This document shows, one piece after another, positions 1 to 8,373 of a DNA stretch of 17,267 nt. Every line of letters starts with the position of its first letter. Within the stretch, counting starts at the first letter, position 1. The notes beneath the pieces were generated by a model that saw nothing but the letters and a program-made list of their open reading frames with translations, did no database searches and was not told the DNA's origin. A program made the translations under genes and the position numbers. Source of the stretch: Thiotrichaceae bacterium (GTDB lineage: Bacteria; Pseudomonadota; Gammaproteobacteria; Thiotrichales; Thiotrichaceae); assembly GCA_027024625.1 (NCBI GenBank), contig JALVRY010000147.1, forward strand, positions 1-17,267, written 5' to 3'.

Positions 1-1
1 A

Positions 2-133
2 CGCGGACGTTTTCACGGGGATAATCCAGCAAATACCACCGAGCTAAAGCGTGGCGACGCACTTATCATTAAAGCCCCAGCAGATAAGCATGAAGAGATT
101 GAGCAGTATTTGCGACATTATCAGCCGACTTAA
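2..133 (+). CDS. C-terminal end of an unidentified protein, possibly with a TrkA-C/RCK_C-like tail (5' partial)
   Basis: The first bases hold an open frame without a start, which ends at a TAA at 131-133 and gives 43 residues. The tail reads ...ELKRGDALIIKAP followed by an amphipathic segment (DKHEEIEQYLRHY). A hydrophobic strand after an L-x-x-GD turn, followed by a helix, is how the RCK_C (TrkA C-terminal) ligand domains of potassium channels and cation antiporters often end, so such a protein is possible. Too little is present to name it. The gene converges with the membrane-protein gene that ends at 185, with about 50 bp between the two stops and no clear terminator. Confidence 0.5.
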   Translation, partial: RGRFHGDNPANTTELKRGDALIIKAPADKHEEIEQYLRHYQPT

Positions 134-184
134 CCTGAGAGGAAAACAACTCATGACTTGATCAGCTTCCTTATTTAATGGGGA

Positions 185-763
185 TTATTGTACCAATACG
201 AGATATAACGCAAATAAAACACTATTCGTCACCATACCCAGCAAAAAAACAATGTAGGAGATACGTAAAAAACGATACTTCCGAATAAGCACCTTGCCCA
301 TGTTATAAATATGGGCACTCATCATTCGATAAATATTCTCTACATCTTCAATAACACCATACATTGCATCGGCATACTCATCTTCAGAGACCGATAGGAA
401 ATTATTAAAATACAGTAGGTTTGCCTTACCTTGTAGTAGATCATCCTTAGCAATATGTAAATTCGCAACGCGTGGGCTAGCTGCTAATATGGCAAATATC
501 ATGGATAAAATACTGACAATTAATACCGACAGAGGTAATAATATCGGCAACTCCCCTGCATAAGATGCAAAACCGCCTGTTGCAATAATTGCGGTTACGA
601 TAAGTCCATTAACAGAAATCATGATATTGGCTTTATTGTCTGCCAAACTGGTTAAATCCAATTGAGTCCGATAAGCATTACGATAAAATGTTTCAACACT
701 ACGAGCTGAGCCTTTCTTCTTTTTTTTAAGTAGCTCAACTTCTTCTCCTTTTTTACGACTCAC
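185..763 (-). CDS. Pycsar effector-type membrane protein (PycTM / DUF5706-like), stand-alone
   Basis: This 192-residue protein has a basic N-terminus with a run of five lysines at 13-17. An amphipathic segment leads to the family signature ADNKANIMISVN (41-52), which enters membrane helix 1 (about 46-64). Helix 2 is at about 72-95, followed by SPR at 96-98. A cytosolic stretch (about 100-160, with the LLYFNNFLS block) precedes helix 3 (about 168-190). This matches the PycTM domain, whose characterised members perforate or depolarise the inner membrane when a cyclic pyrimidine nucleotide is made during phage infection. The start is GTG at 761-763, with AAGGAG seven bases upstream. No uridylate or cytidylate cyclase lies nearby; the upstream gene on the same strand is dapE, 192 bp away. 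Family assignment is from motif recognition. An antiphage role is inference, and an orphan housekeeping role is possible. Confidence 0.75.
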   Translation of the reverse strand: MSRKKGEEVELLKKKKKGSARSVETFYRNAYRTQLDLTSLADNKANIMISVNGLIVTAIIATGGFASYAGELPILLPLSVLIVSILSMIFAILAASPRVANLHIAKDDLLQGKANLLYFNNFLSVSEDEYADAMYGVIEDVENIYRMMSAHIYNMGKVLIRKYRFLRISYIVFLLGMVTNSVLFALYLVLVQ

Positions 764-792
764 TCGGTGACTCCTTCAAATTTTTGACTACA

Positions 793-817
793 AGAGACCT
801 TTGCATGAAAGATCTCT
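793..817. repeat. Solo hairpin resembling the end of the 3723-3880 fold-back element
   Basis: GAGACCTTTGCATGAAAGAT at 794-813 matches both ends of the insertion at 3723-3880 (GAGACCTTT[G/A]CA[T/C]GAAAG). Read on the minus strand, 817-793 forms a 10-bp hairpin with a CATGC loop and one G-U pair. It lies in the leader of the PycTM gene, about 30 bp before its start. A very degenerate opposite end may lie near 911-933 (TTCATTCAAGGGGTAGGTCTG), which would make this a decayed copy of about 140 bp. No T-tract follows on the minus strand, so a simple terminator is unlikely. Confidence 0.6.
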
Positions 818-955
818 ACAAGCAGAATCATTACTTCCTCTGTAAGACCATAGCTACCTACACAAGTATTTCAAGGTGAAAATTCCTTAGCATCTGAATG
901 CATTAATTAAAGTTCATTCAAGGGGTAGGTCTGAACCAGAGGAGCACAGATAAAT

Positions 956-2098
<1,143 letters not shown>

Positions 2099-2157
2099 TT
2101 ATAAAGGAAGGCTAGTGTAAACAAAAAAAGCAGCAAGGTGAAAGTAGTAATGAATTA

Positions 2158-2182
2158 TTAACCACAGATGCACACAGATAAA
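2158..2182. repeat. Dispersed intergenic motif TTAACCACAGAT...
   Basis: TTAACCACAGAT is followed at once by the similar unit GCACACAGATAAAC in the gap between patatin and dapE. The same 12-mer recurs at 11459-11470 in another intergenic gap. It resembles the widespread ACCACAGATGnACACAGAT intergenic repeats of bacterial genomes. No function can be assigned. Confidence 0.35.
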
Positions 2183-2264
2183 CGTAAACGCAAATTAAAA
2201 GCTATAGTTTTTCATGTAAATAGTGGTTAATTTTCAATCTGTATAATTCAGTAAATTAGTACCC

Positions 2265-3401
2265 TTATACAATATGCTCAGCTTTGATCATTTTATCCGC
2301 GTAGGCTTTGCCAATTTCTTTTAGCATTTTGGTGGTATGGGTTGCATCCATCTTTTTAACATTGCGGATGTCTTTGGCGGTGTAATGCGATAATCCAAGT
2401 TCTTCTGCCAACCAATTTTTTTCAATTTTAGGATCATATCGCATATAGGAAAACATTGGTTCTGCGGCAAGCATTTCATCACATAGGTTACCGACAACGC
2501 TATCGATATCGCCTACTGCACCTGTGGATTTTCCCATTAGCTGTAATAGTTGCTGATTCAGTTCGTCACTATCGTCCATGATCGACAGCAATGAGCTTAC
2601 TGCATCTTTGGCTGACATATTAAATTTGTAGCGATTGTTTACGTCTTCTGCATTTTTAGACCAGCTTCCTGTTCCCAAGGAAAGAATGAACATTTTATCC
2701 TCACCTTTTTCCCAGTTATATCGATAACCTTTTACCGTCGCCAATAGAAATAATTGCAAAGCAGGATTGTTGTGCGGGCTAACACCACCATCAACAAATT
2801 CACCTTCTTGATCTTTTGTGATTTTTATCTTTTCAGGGCTAAAATACATAGGTGCTGCGGTACTAGCTCGGATAATTTGTCTCAAGATATAGTCTTTGTT
2901 TGGTCCATGCTCATAGTTATAGTATTTGCCATCGGGATTGTTATCTGTCACCCATACGCTGCCCGTATCAATCCTTTTGGATATAATGGCTAAGCCGACA
3001 CCTTCATTCGTGGTGTCTTCCATTGTCATATCACCAAAGTGTTCGTGTAAGGCATTGTTAATCGCTAGCGTTTCAAATTTTGCTCGAAAAATACCAAAGC
3101 GAAATAGACTGCGTTTGAATATTTTTTGCCCAACATCACAGTAAATTTCATCTAATTCCTCGGCAGTTTTACCAATAGCAATCGCTCCCGCTAATATTGC
3201 CCCTGTTGATGTACCACCGATAAGGTCAAAATAGTCTCGCAGTAGCGCATCGGGGTTGCCTGTTTTCTCTCGTATAATGATTTCTAACTTTTTAAGCAAT
3301 TGCACGGTCATTAGCCCTCTTATACCGCCACCATCGAGTGCTAAGATACGTTTTTTACCTTGCTTGCCTAATACTCTTTCTCGATACTTTTCATACGCCA
3401 T
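2265..3401 (-). CDS. Patatin-like phospholipase
   Basis: Serine lipid acyl hydrolase of the patatin family, 378 residues from the chosen start. Every catalytic element is present: the oxyanion-hole loop DGGGIRG (23-29), the nucleophile elbow GTSTG with Ser65 (63-67), the RASTAAP block (178-184) and the catalytic Asp204 in DGG (204-206). There is no signal peptide or membrane segment, so the protein should be cytosolic and act on membrane phospholipids. ATG at 3399-3401 is preferred because GTGAGA precedes it; an in-frame GTG at 3411-3413 would add four residues. Patatins include CBASS effectors such as CapV, and this one is two genes away from a PycTM protein, but no cyclase or other CBASS gene is visible. 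A general lipid-turnover role is equally likely. It is divergent from glnN. Confidence 0.9.
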   Translation of the reverse strand: MAYEKYRERVLGKQGKKRILALDGGGIRGLMTVQLLKKLEIIIREKTGNPDALLRDYFDLIGGTSTGAILAGAIAIGKTAEELDEIYCDVGQKIFKRSLFRFGIFRAKFETLAINNALHEHFGDMTMEDTTNEGVGLAIISKRIDTGSVWVTDNNPDGKYYNYEHGPNKDYILRQIIRASTAAPMYFSPEKIKITKDQEGEFVDGGVSPHNNPALQLFLLATVKGYRYNWEKGEDKMFILSLGTGSWSKNAEDVNNRYKFNMSAKDAVSSLLSIMDDSDELNQQLLQLMGKSTGAVGDIDSVVGNLCDEMLAAEPMFSYMRYDPKIEKNWLAEELGLSHYTAKDIRNVKKMDATHTTKMLKEIGKAYADKMIKAEHIV

Positions 3402-3453
3402 TCTAATTCTCACTTTGACTTTTTTACTTGCGCATCATTATGGCTCGCAAGTA

Positions 3454-3470
3454 CGCACATAGTTGGTGCA
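3454..3470. promoter_or_regulatory. Candidate NtrC binding site (enhancer)
   Basis: The 17-bp CGCACATAGTTGGTGCA fits the NtrC palindrome TGCAC-N7-GTGCA with one outer mismatch. The GCAC and GGTGC halves are six bases apart, as in the consensus. It is about 220 bp upstream of the sigma-54 promoter in front of glnN, within the working range of an enhancer, and about 55 bp upstream of the patatin start on the other strand. Confidence 0.55.
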
Positions 3471-3685
3471 TAATAATCTTATTCAAAAAACACTACATGA
3501 GACATAAATTTGCTATCACAACTCTAGCTCATCAATCTAACATTCCTGTTATTTTCTATCTCTAAAAATCTCCATTTTTTGACGGTATTCTCGTATACAA
3601 GCTTGTTTTTTTATAGGATTTATGCTTTTTTAGTCTCGGACTTTTGTACCTTGCAAAAATTAATACATTATCTAACTAATATGGT

Positions 3686-3702
3686 TTGGCTTGATTTTTG
3701 CA
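3686..3702 (+). promoter_or_regulatory. Sigma-54 (RpoN) promoter of glnN
   Basis: TTGGCTTGATTTTTGCA has the invariant GG and GC doublets exactly ten bases apart. It matches YTGGCACGRNNNTTGCW at all informative positions except AC after TTGGC. Transcription would start near 3713. With the NtrC-like site upstream, this suggests nitrogen-limitation control of glutamine synthetase. The start point lies only about ten bases before the fold-back insertion. Confidence 0.65.
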
Positions 3703-3722
3703 TAAACTAAATAAGATTTATT

Positions 3723-3880
3723 GAGACCTTTACATGAAAGGATGATGAAAGAAAAAAGCGCATAATTTTTCTATATTGCTTAAAAATGAAGGTAATAGCC
3801 GAGCTGTTAGCTGATTTTTTAAGCCAAATAGGGGGAATTCAAGCCTTTTTTATTCGTTAGATCTTTCGTGCAAAGGTCTC
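3723..3880. mobile_element. 158-bp fold-back MITE-like element with TTATT target duplication
   Basis: The ends are GAGACCTTTACATGAAAG and the inverse of GAGACCTTTGCACGAAAG, 18 bp with two mismatches. The element is flanked on both sides by TTATT (3718-3722 and 3881-3885). The two halves also pair imperfectly along their whole length (for example GGCTTAAAAAAT against TTGCTTAAAAAT) and meet in AGC-CGA-GCT at 3797-3805. It encodes no transposase, so it would move only in trans. The GAGACC ends recall IS5-family (IS1106-like) termini, but that is from memory. It sits inside the predicted glnN leader RNA. Confidence 0.8.
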
Positions 3881-3970
3881 TTATTTTAAAACCCGATATT
3901 TACTTCAGTCTCAACACATAGCACAAGTATTTGTCGGACACCCTATATAATATAGTCAAAGGAAAACAGT

Positions 3971-6145
3971 ATGAGCGGTAATTATGCACGTCTTGAAGCA
4001 GTACAGCAGATTGTAAATGGTAAGAACTACAAGACTAAAATGACCAAACCTTTAAGCAAAATTTGGGCAACAGATGTTTATAATCTTGCCAAAATGGAAG
4101 AGGCTCTTTCTAAGAAAGCGTTTAAAGCCATCAAGAAGACCATAAAAACAGGTGATGCTCTTGATATGGCAACAGCCGATGCCGTTGCAGCAGCGATGAA
4201 AGATTGGGCACTTTCTAAGGGTGTGAAATTTTTCTCTCACGTTTTCTACCCTATGACAGGAGCTACTGCTGAGAAACATGATGGTTTCATTATTTCTGAT
4301 AGCGATGGCAATATGGTTACTGATTTCAATGGTAGCCTACTTGTTAAAGGTGAGCCTGACGGATCATCATTCCCTAACGGTGGTTTACGTGTAACAAATG
4401 CAGCTCGTGGTTATACGGCATGGGATCCAACCAGCCCTGCATATATCATGCAAACAGATAACGGTGCAACACTTTGTATCCCAACGACTTTCATGTCTTG
4501 GAAAGGTCACGCACTTGATAAGAAAATCCCACTTCTTCGTTCAAACAAAGCAATGAATGAAGCGGCAACAAAAGTATTGAAAACCATGGGTGAAGAGGAA
4601 GTTGCTCCGCTAAACTCAAGTTGTGGTGCTGAGCAAGAATACTTCTTAGTTGATGCTAATTTTGCAGCTGCTCGTCCTGATTTACTATTGGCAGGCCGTA
4701 CTTTATTCGGTAAAGCACCGGCAAAGGGTCAAGAGTTTGATGATCACTACTTTGGTGCAATCCCAGAGCGTGTACAAGTTTTCATGCAAGATGTTGAAGA
4801 TCAGCTATATCGCCTAGGTATCCCTGCTAAAACACATCATAACGAAGTTGCACCGGCACAGTTTGAAATTGCTCCTTACTTTGAAGCAGCAAATGTTGCA
4901 GCAGATCATCAGCAATTATTGATGACAGTATTCAAGCATACAGCTAAGCGTCATGGCTTTGTTTGCTTGTTCCATGAGAAGCCATTTGCTGGTATTAATG
5001 GTTCTGGTAAGCATGTTAACTGGTCTGTTGGTAACGCAACACAAGGTAATTTGCTTGATCCAGGTAGCACACCTGCTGAAAACTTAAACTTCTTATTATT
5101 CTGTGGTGCGGTTATTCGCGGAGTTCATAAGTATGGTCCATTACTGCGTATCGCTGCATCATCTGCGGGTAATGATCACCGTTTAGGTGCAAATGAAGCA
5201 CCTCCTGCGATTATGTCTACTTACCTTGGTGAGCAGATTGAAGGTATCTTCAATAGCATCAAAGAAGGCAAATTAGACGATACATCTGAAACTGGTATCA
5301 TGGATCTTGGTCTTTCACAGATTCCTACATTTACGAAAGATGCAGGTGATAGAAACCGCACATCACCGTTTGCTTTCACAGGTAACCGTTTTGAGTTCCG
5401 TGCTGTGGGTTCTGAAATGTCAGTTGCTGGCCCACTGATCGTAATGAACACAATGTTAGCTGATTCTTTGAATTGGATTAACGATAAGCTAGAAGCTGAA
5501 ATCTCTGCTGGTGCAGATAAGACTGCTGCGGTAATTGCCGTATTAAAAGAGCTAATGAATGAGCACGGTGCAGCTGTATTTGGCGGTGACGGTTACTCTG
5601 CTGAATGGCATAAAGAAGCCGTTGAAGAGCGTGGTTTAATCAACCTACCAACTTCTGCTGACGCTTACCCTTACTTAAAAGATGATTCAGTTAAAGAATT
5701 ATTCGAAAGCACAGGCGTATTGACTGCTGAAGAGCTAGAAAGTCGCTTTAAAGTTTACGCTGAAATCTACATCCTCAAGATTGAGGTTGAAGCTAAACTA
5801 ATGATTGATATGGCTAAAACTCAAATCTACCCTGCGGCAACACGTTATATGGCAGATTTAGCTGCGACGGGTGCTAGCATGGCTGATCTTGGTATTGATT
5901 TCGATGGCAGCACATTAAATACAATTGCGGGCTTAACTGGCGACATGATGTCTGCTGTTAGCAAACTATCTGGCTTAATGGATATTGAAGATCACGATTC
6001 AGAAGAAGCTCACATGCAATTCTGCGCGAAAGAAATCTTGCCAACAATGGCAGAGATTCGTACTGCTGCAGACGCTCTTGAAGCTGAAGTTGCTGATGAT
6101 ATGTGGCCTTTGGCAACGTACCAAGAAATGTTGAATATTAAGTAA
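3971..6145 (+). CDS. glnN: Type III glutamine synthetase
   Basis: This ATP-dependent ligase makes glutamine from glutamate and ammonium. The length of 724 residues is typical of GSIII, far longer than the roughly 470 residues of GSI. Visible marks are the KGEPDGSSFPNGG block (126-138), the metal and substrate glutamates in EQEYFL (221-226), the HHNEVAPAQFEIAP stretch (289-302) and NGSGKHVNWS (343-352). These correspond to the GS catalytic fold after the GSIII-specific N-terminal domain; the helical C-terminal region (about 600-724) is also GSIII-type. Start: ATG at 3971, with AAAGGA seven bases upstream. The gene is monocistronic: a strong terminator follows. Regulation by NtrC and sigma-54 is inferred from the upstream sites. 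An alternative start of transcription from TATAAT at 3946-3951 would bypass the insertion in the leader. Confidence 0.97.
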   Translation: MSGNYARLEAVQQIVNGKNYKTKMTKPLSKIWATDVYNLAKMEEALSKKAFKAIKKTIKTGDALDMATADAVAAAMKDWALSKGVKFFSHVFYPMTGATAEKHDGFIISDSDGNMVTDFNGSLLVKGEPDGSSFPNGGLRVTNAARGYTAWDPTSPAYIMQTDNGATLCIPTTFMSWKGHALDKKIPLLRSNKAMNEAATKVLKTMGEEEVAPLNSSCGAEQEYFLVDANFAAARPDLLLAGRTLFGKAPAKGQEFDDHYFGAIPERVQVFMQDVEDQLYRLGIPAKTHHNEVAPAQFEIAPYFEAANVAADHQQLLMTVFKHTAKRHGFVCLFHEKPFAGINGSGKHVNWSVGNATQGNLLDPGSTPAENLNFLLFCGAVIRGVHKYGPLLRIAASSAGNDHRLGANEAPPAIMSTYLGEQIEGIFNSIKEGKLDDTSETGIMDLGLSQIPTFTKDAGDRNRTSPFAFTGNRFEFRAVGSEMSVAGPLIVMNTMLADSLNWINDKLEAEISAGADKTAAVIAVLKELMNEHGAAVFGGDGYSAEWHKEAVEERGLINLPTSADAYPYLKDDSVKELFESTGVLTAEELESRFKVYAEIYILKIEVEAKLMIDMAKTQIYPAATRYMADLAATGASMADLGIDFDGSTLNTIAGLTGDMMSAVSKLSGLMDIEDHDSEEAHMQFCAKEILPTMAEIRTAADALEAEVADDMWPLATYQEMLNIK

Positions 6146-6169
6146 TTCTTTTCACATTGCTATATAAAG

Positions 6170-6194
6170 AGGCTGCCTTCGGGCGGCCTTTTTT
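6170..6194 (+). terminator. Rho-independent terminator of glnN
   Basis: An 8-bp GC-rich stem (AGGCTGCC with GGCGGCCT, one U-G pair) is closed by a UUCG tetraloop and followed by six T. It starts 25 bases after the glnN stop. Confidence 0.93.
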
Positions 6195-6241
6195 GTGCCT
6201 GCCGATAAAAACATGCGAACTTAACCCAAACCTAATATAAT

Positions 6242-6307
6242 CCTCCACATTTGGAGGCTGTCTGAGAATGGAATAAGCTACTGCAAATCCATTCTCAGAC
6301 AGCCTCC
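6242..6307. repeat. 20-bp perfect inverted repeat with an overlapping alternative hairpin
   Basis: GGAGGCTGTCTGAGAATGGA (6253-6272) is repeated exactly inverted at 6288-6307, with a 15-base loop. A second, mutually exclusive hairpin, CCTCCA-CATT-TGGAGG, lies at 6242-6257 and uses the first GGAGG. The unit precedes dapD by 34 bp. No T-tract follows. It may be two insertion-sequence ends joined head to head, or a small fold-back repeat. No clear target duplication is seen. Confidence 0.85.
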
Positions 6308-6341
6308 TAGAATAATCTGTAAACACACTAAGGTAAAACAA

Positions 6342-7241
6342 ATGACAATCAAACGAATCGGCCACCGCTACACAGACACTGAAACAGGAAAAACCTTGGA
6401 CACTTGGTTTCCTAAATCAGGAAAAAAAATAACAAGAAGTTGTCTTGCTGAAAAAGTCGGTTTAATCAAAGGTGATTTCATTGAAGTTGAAATAGACTCA
6501 ATTGACGATGCTCCAAAATCAGCAGAAGACGCTTATTTACGCTTACATTTACTCTCTGAATGCGTAGTTAAGCCAAATGAAATCAACTTAGATGGTATGT
6601 TTGGTTTACTCAACAATGTTGCATGGACGACGGCTGGCCCTGTACTCCCCGCATCAATTGATACTTTGCGTGAACTCATCGCCACCGAAAACCATCATTT
6701 GAATGTTACATCTATCGATAAATTTCCTCGCATGACTGATTATGTCATCCCTGAAGGCGTGCGTATTGGTAATGCCGACCGCATCCGCTTAGGTGCTCAT
6801 CTCGCCGCAGGTACAACCGTAATGCATGAAGGTTTTGTTAACTTTAATGCAGGGACGCTAGGAGAATCAATGGTCGAAGGCCGTATCAGTGCCGGTGTTC
6901 TAGTCGGCAAAAATTCTGATATTGGTGGCGGTGCTTCTATTATGGGTACACTGTCAGGCGGTGGCAAGCAAGTCATCTCAATCGGAGAAAAAAGCTTATT
7001 GGGTGCTAATGCAGGCTTGGGAATATCACTGGGCGATGAGTGTATTGTTGAATCTGGCTTATACCTCACGGCAGGGACAAAAGTTAAAACGCCAGAAGGT
7101 GAAATTGTCTCAGCACGAGACTTATCAGGCCGCTCTGGTTTACTTTATCGTCGCCATAGCCAAACAGGTGCGGTTGAAGCCATTGCAACCAATGCATCAC
7201 TTTGGGGTGGTTTGAATGATGATTTGCATAATAATGATTAA
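6342..7241 (+). CDS. dapD: Tetrahydrodipicolinate N-succinyltransferase
   Basis: DapD transfers succinyl from succinyl-CoA to tetrahydrodipicolinate, opening the succinylase route to diaminopimelate. This 299-residue protein is not the E. coli 274-residue type. The MHEGFVNFNAG (161-171), SMVEGRISAG (176-185) and DIGGGASIMGTLSGGG (193-208) blocks belong to the longer form known from Pseudomonas and Mycobacterium. Glu179 in MVEGR is the probable counterpart of the catalytic glutamate of that form. A left-handed beta-helix of hexapeptide repeats spans about 135-250, and family members are trimers with active sites between subunits. Start: ATG at 6342, preceded by AAGGT eight bases upstream. The gene stands alone on its strand, preceded by the inverted repeat at 6253-6307 and followed by two hairpins. 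Its partner dapE is about 4 kb away. Confidence 0.96.
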   Translation: MTIKRIGHRYTDTETGKTLDTWFPKSGKKITRSCLAEKVGLIKGDFIEVEIDSIDDAPKSAEDAYLRLHLLSECVVKPNEINLDGMFGLLNNVAWTTAGPVLPASIDTLRELIATENHHLNVTSIDKFPRMTDYVIPEGVRIGNADRIRLGAHLAAGTTVMHEGFVNFNAGTLGESMVEGRISAGVLVGKNSDIGGGASIMGTLSGGGKQVISIGEKSLLGANAGLGISLGDECIVESGLYLTAGTKVKTPEGEIVSARDLSGRSGLLYRRHSQTGAVEAIATNASLWGGLNDDLHNND

Positions 7242-7246
7242 GTCAT

Positions 7247-7279
7247 ACCTGAATCCGTAGTGAAGTCACTAATTCAGGT
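7247..7279. terminator. Hairpin after dapD
   Basis: ACCTGAAT pairs with ATTCAGGT around an inner TAGTGA-AG-TCACTA hairpin, with a three-base CCG bulge on one side. It lies six bases after the dapD stop. No T-tract follows, so termination is uncertain. Confidence 0.45.
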
Positions 7280-7299
7280 TATAATTATGCATCGTGATC

Positions 7300-7328
7300 G
7301 AGGTATTTCACTTTTGCTGAAATACCTC
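7300..7328. terminator. Probable bidirectional hairpin between dapD and cbiX
   Basis: An 11-bp perfect stem, GAGGTATTTCA with TGAAATACCTC, has a 7-base loop. It sits between the converging ends of dapD and cbiX. There is no strong U-tract on either strand. Confidence 0.55.
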
Positions 7329-7349
7329 TGTCATTTAATCAAAATCTCT

Positions 7350-7709
7350 TTAAGATAAATGTTCCAGTATCAACGCTGCAACACCATCCATAGCCCCCAT
7401 ATGCTTCACCATTTGGATAGTTTTATCTTGATATTCTGCTTGTTTTTTCTCAATGATCTCTGGAATATCAATCGACACATGGCGACCTGCCGATAAAAAA
7501 TACGGAAAAATAACAACTGTTTCAGCTCCCGCTTTTATACAGCGATCAATCCCTTCTGGAATAGAAGGTTCTGCCAATTCCAAGAAAGCACATTCAATAC
7601 TGAGAAACTGCTGACTCGCCTGTTCACGTATTTTATCTGTAATTTGTCTCACTTCTTCATTTGATAAATCGCGGCGACTGCCATGAGCAACTAACAATAA
7701 ACTCTTCAC
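7350..7709 (-). CDS. cbiX: Short-form sirohydrochlorin chelatase (CbiX/SirB family)
   Basis: A 119-residue single-domain chelatase of the small CbiX class, which works as a dimer. It inserts Co2+ or Fe2+ into sirohydrochlorin for cobalamin or siroheme synthesis. The metal-binding histidines are His9 in VAHGSR and His77 in LSAGRHV. The IFPYFLSAGRH strand-turn (67-77) and the ELAEPSIP block (44-51) are family hallmarks. The start is GTG at 7707-7709, with TTGGA about nine bases upstream; no in-frame ATG precedes the VAHGSR motif. It is divergent from apt, with 125 bp between them. There are no other tetrapyrrole genes in the window, so the metal and end product cannot be decided here. Confidence 0.9.
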   Translation of the reverse strand: MKSLLLVAHGSRRDLSNEEVRQITDKIREQASQQFLSIECAFLELAEPSIPEGIDRCIKAGAETVVIFPYFLSAGRHVSIDIPEIIEKKQAEYQDKTIQMVKHMGAMDGVAALILEHLS

Positions 7710-7834
7710 TACTATTCCAAGGTAATTTTTGTTTGCATACTGTGCATTTTATCAATAAAAACTTCAAGAAAGCTTATTAATACAAACAGATTCAAGTAGG
7801 ATAGCAACACATTCAACCATCATAGGATTTACCA

Positions 7835-8371
7835 ATGCGTGACATCATCAAAGCCTCTATTCGGACAATTCCTGATTATCCCAAAGCTGGCATTCAATTC
7901 CGCGACATTACTACCTTGCTTGAAGATCCCACCGCATTACGGATGACGATTGACTCCATCGTACATCGCTATATGAATCAGAATATTACTGCGATTGCTG
8001 GCATAGAGGCGCGTGGCTTTATTTTTGGCACTGTGGTTGCTTATGAATTGGGGGCAAGCTTTATTCCTGTGCGTAAAGCAGGCAAATTACCGGGTGATAC
8101 CATTAGCCAGTCTTATCAATTAGAATATGGTGAAGACAGCGTTGAGGTTCATAAAGACTGTATTAAAGAAGGTGATAGAATACTCTTAATCGATGACCTT
8201 ATTGCTACGGGTGGAACAGCAGGTGCAGCAATTCAATTAATCCGACAGCTCAAAGGCAATGTTGTTGAAAGCTGCTTTATTGTTGATTTACCTGATTTAG
8301 GTGGCAGTAGCAAATTAGAAAACGAGCTAGATTGCCCTTGTTTTTCACTCTGTCAATTTGAAGGTGAGTAG
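7835..8371 (+). CDS. apt: Adenine phosphoribosyltransferase
   Basis: Apt makes AMP from adenine and PRPP in the cytosol. The 178 residues match the family length. Seen are the IEARGFIFG block (57-65), the flexible RKAGKLPG loop (80-87) and the PRPP-binding motif LLIDDLIATGGTAG (117-130) with its paired aspartates. Start: ATG at 7835, with AGGA about nine bases upstream. The next gene begins two bases after its stop, with its ribosome-binding site inside the last apt codons, so the two are co-transcribed and probably translationally coupled. The partner would supply adenine from methylthioadenosine or adenosylhomocysteine, giving a compact adenine-salvage operon. Confidence 0.97.
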   Translation: MRDIIKASIRTIPDYPKAGIQFRDITTLLEDPTALRMTIDSIVHRYMNQNITAIAGIEARGFIFGTVVAYELGASFIPVRKAGKLPGDTISQSYQLEYGEDSVEVHKDCIKEGDRILLIDDLIATGGTAGAAIQLIRQLKGNVVESCFIVDLPDLGGSSKLENELDCPCFSLCQFEGE

Positions 8372-8373
8372 CT

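Larger units (their letters stand above)
3414..3970. other. Divergent regulatory region between patatin and glnN
   Basis: This 557-bp stretch has no credible gene. In order it holds an NtrC-like palindrome (3454-3470), about 200 bp of AT-rich DNA in which nothing else stands out, a sigma-54 promoter (3686-3702), a fold-back insertion (3723-3880) and the glnN ribosome-binding region. A perfect TATAAT at 3946-3951 lies just before the glnN start but lacks a partner -35 hexamer. Confidence 0.7.

Noticed and set aside
793..817. Hairpin read as a dapE terminator
   Set aside because: It is about 140 bp past the dapE stop with no T-tract, and its sequence matches the ends of the insertion element.
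3946..3951. Perfect TATAAT close to the glnN start as main promoter
   Set aside because: No -35 hexamer or extended -10 is found at a workable distance, and the leader would be only about 12 bases. It is kept only as an alternative in the glnN notes.
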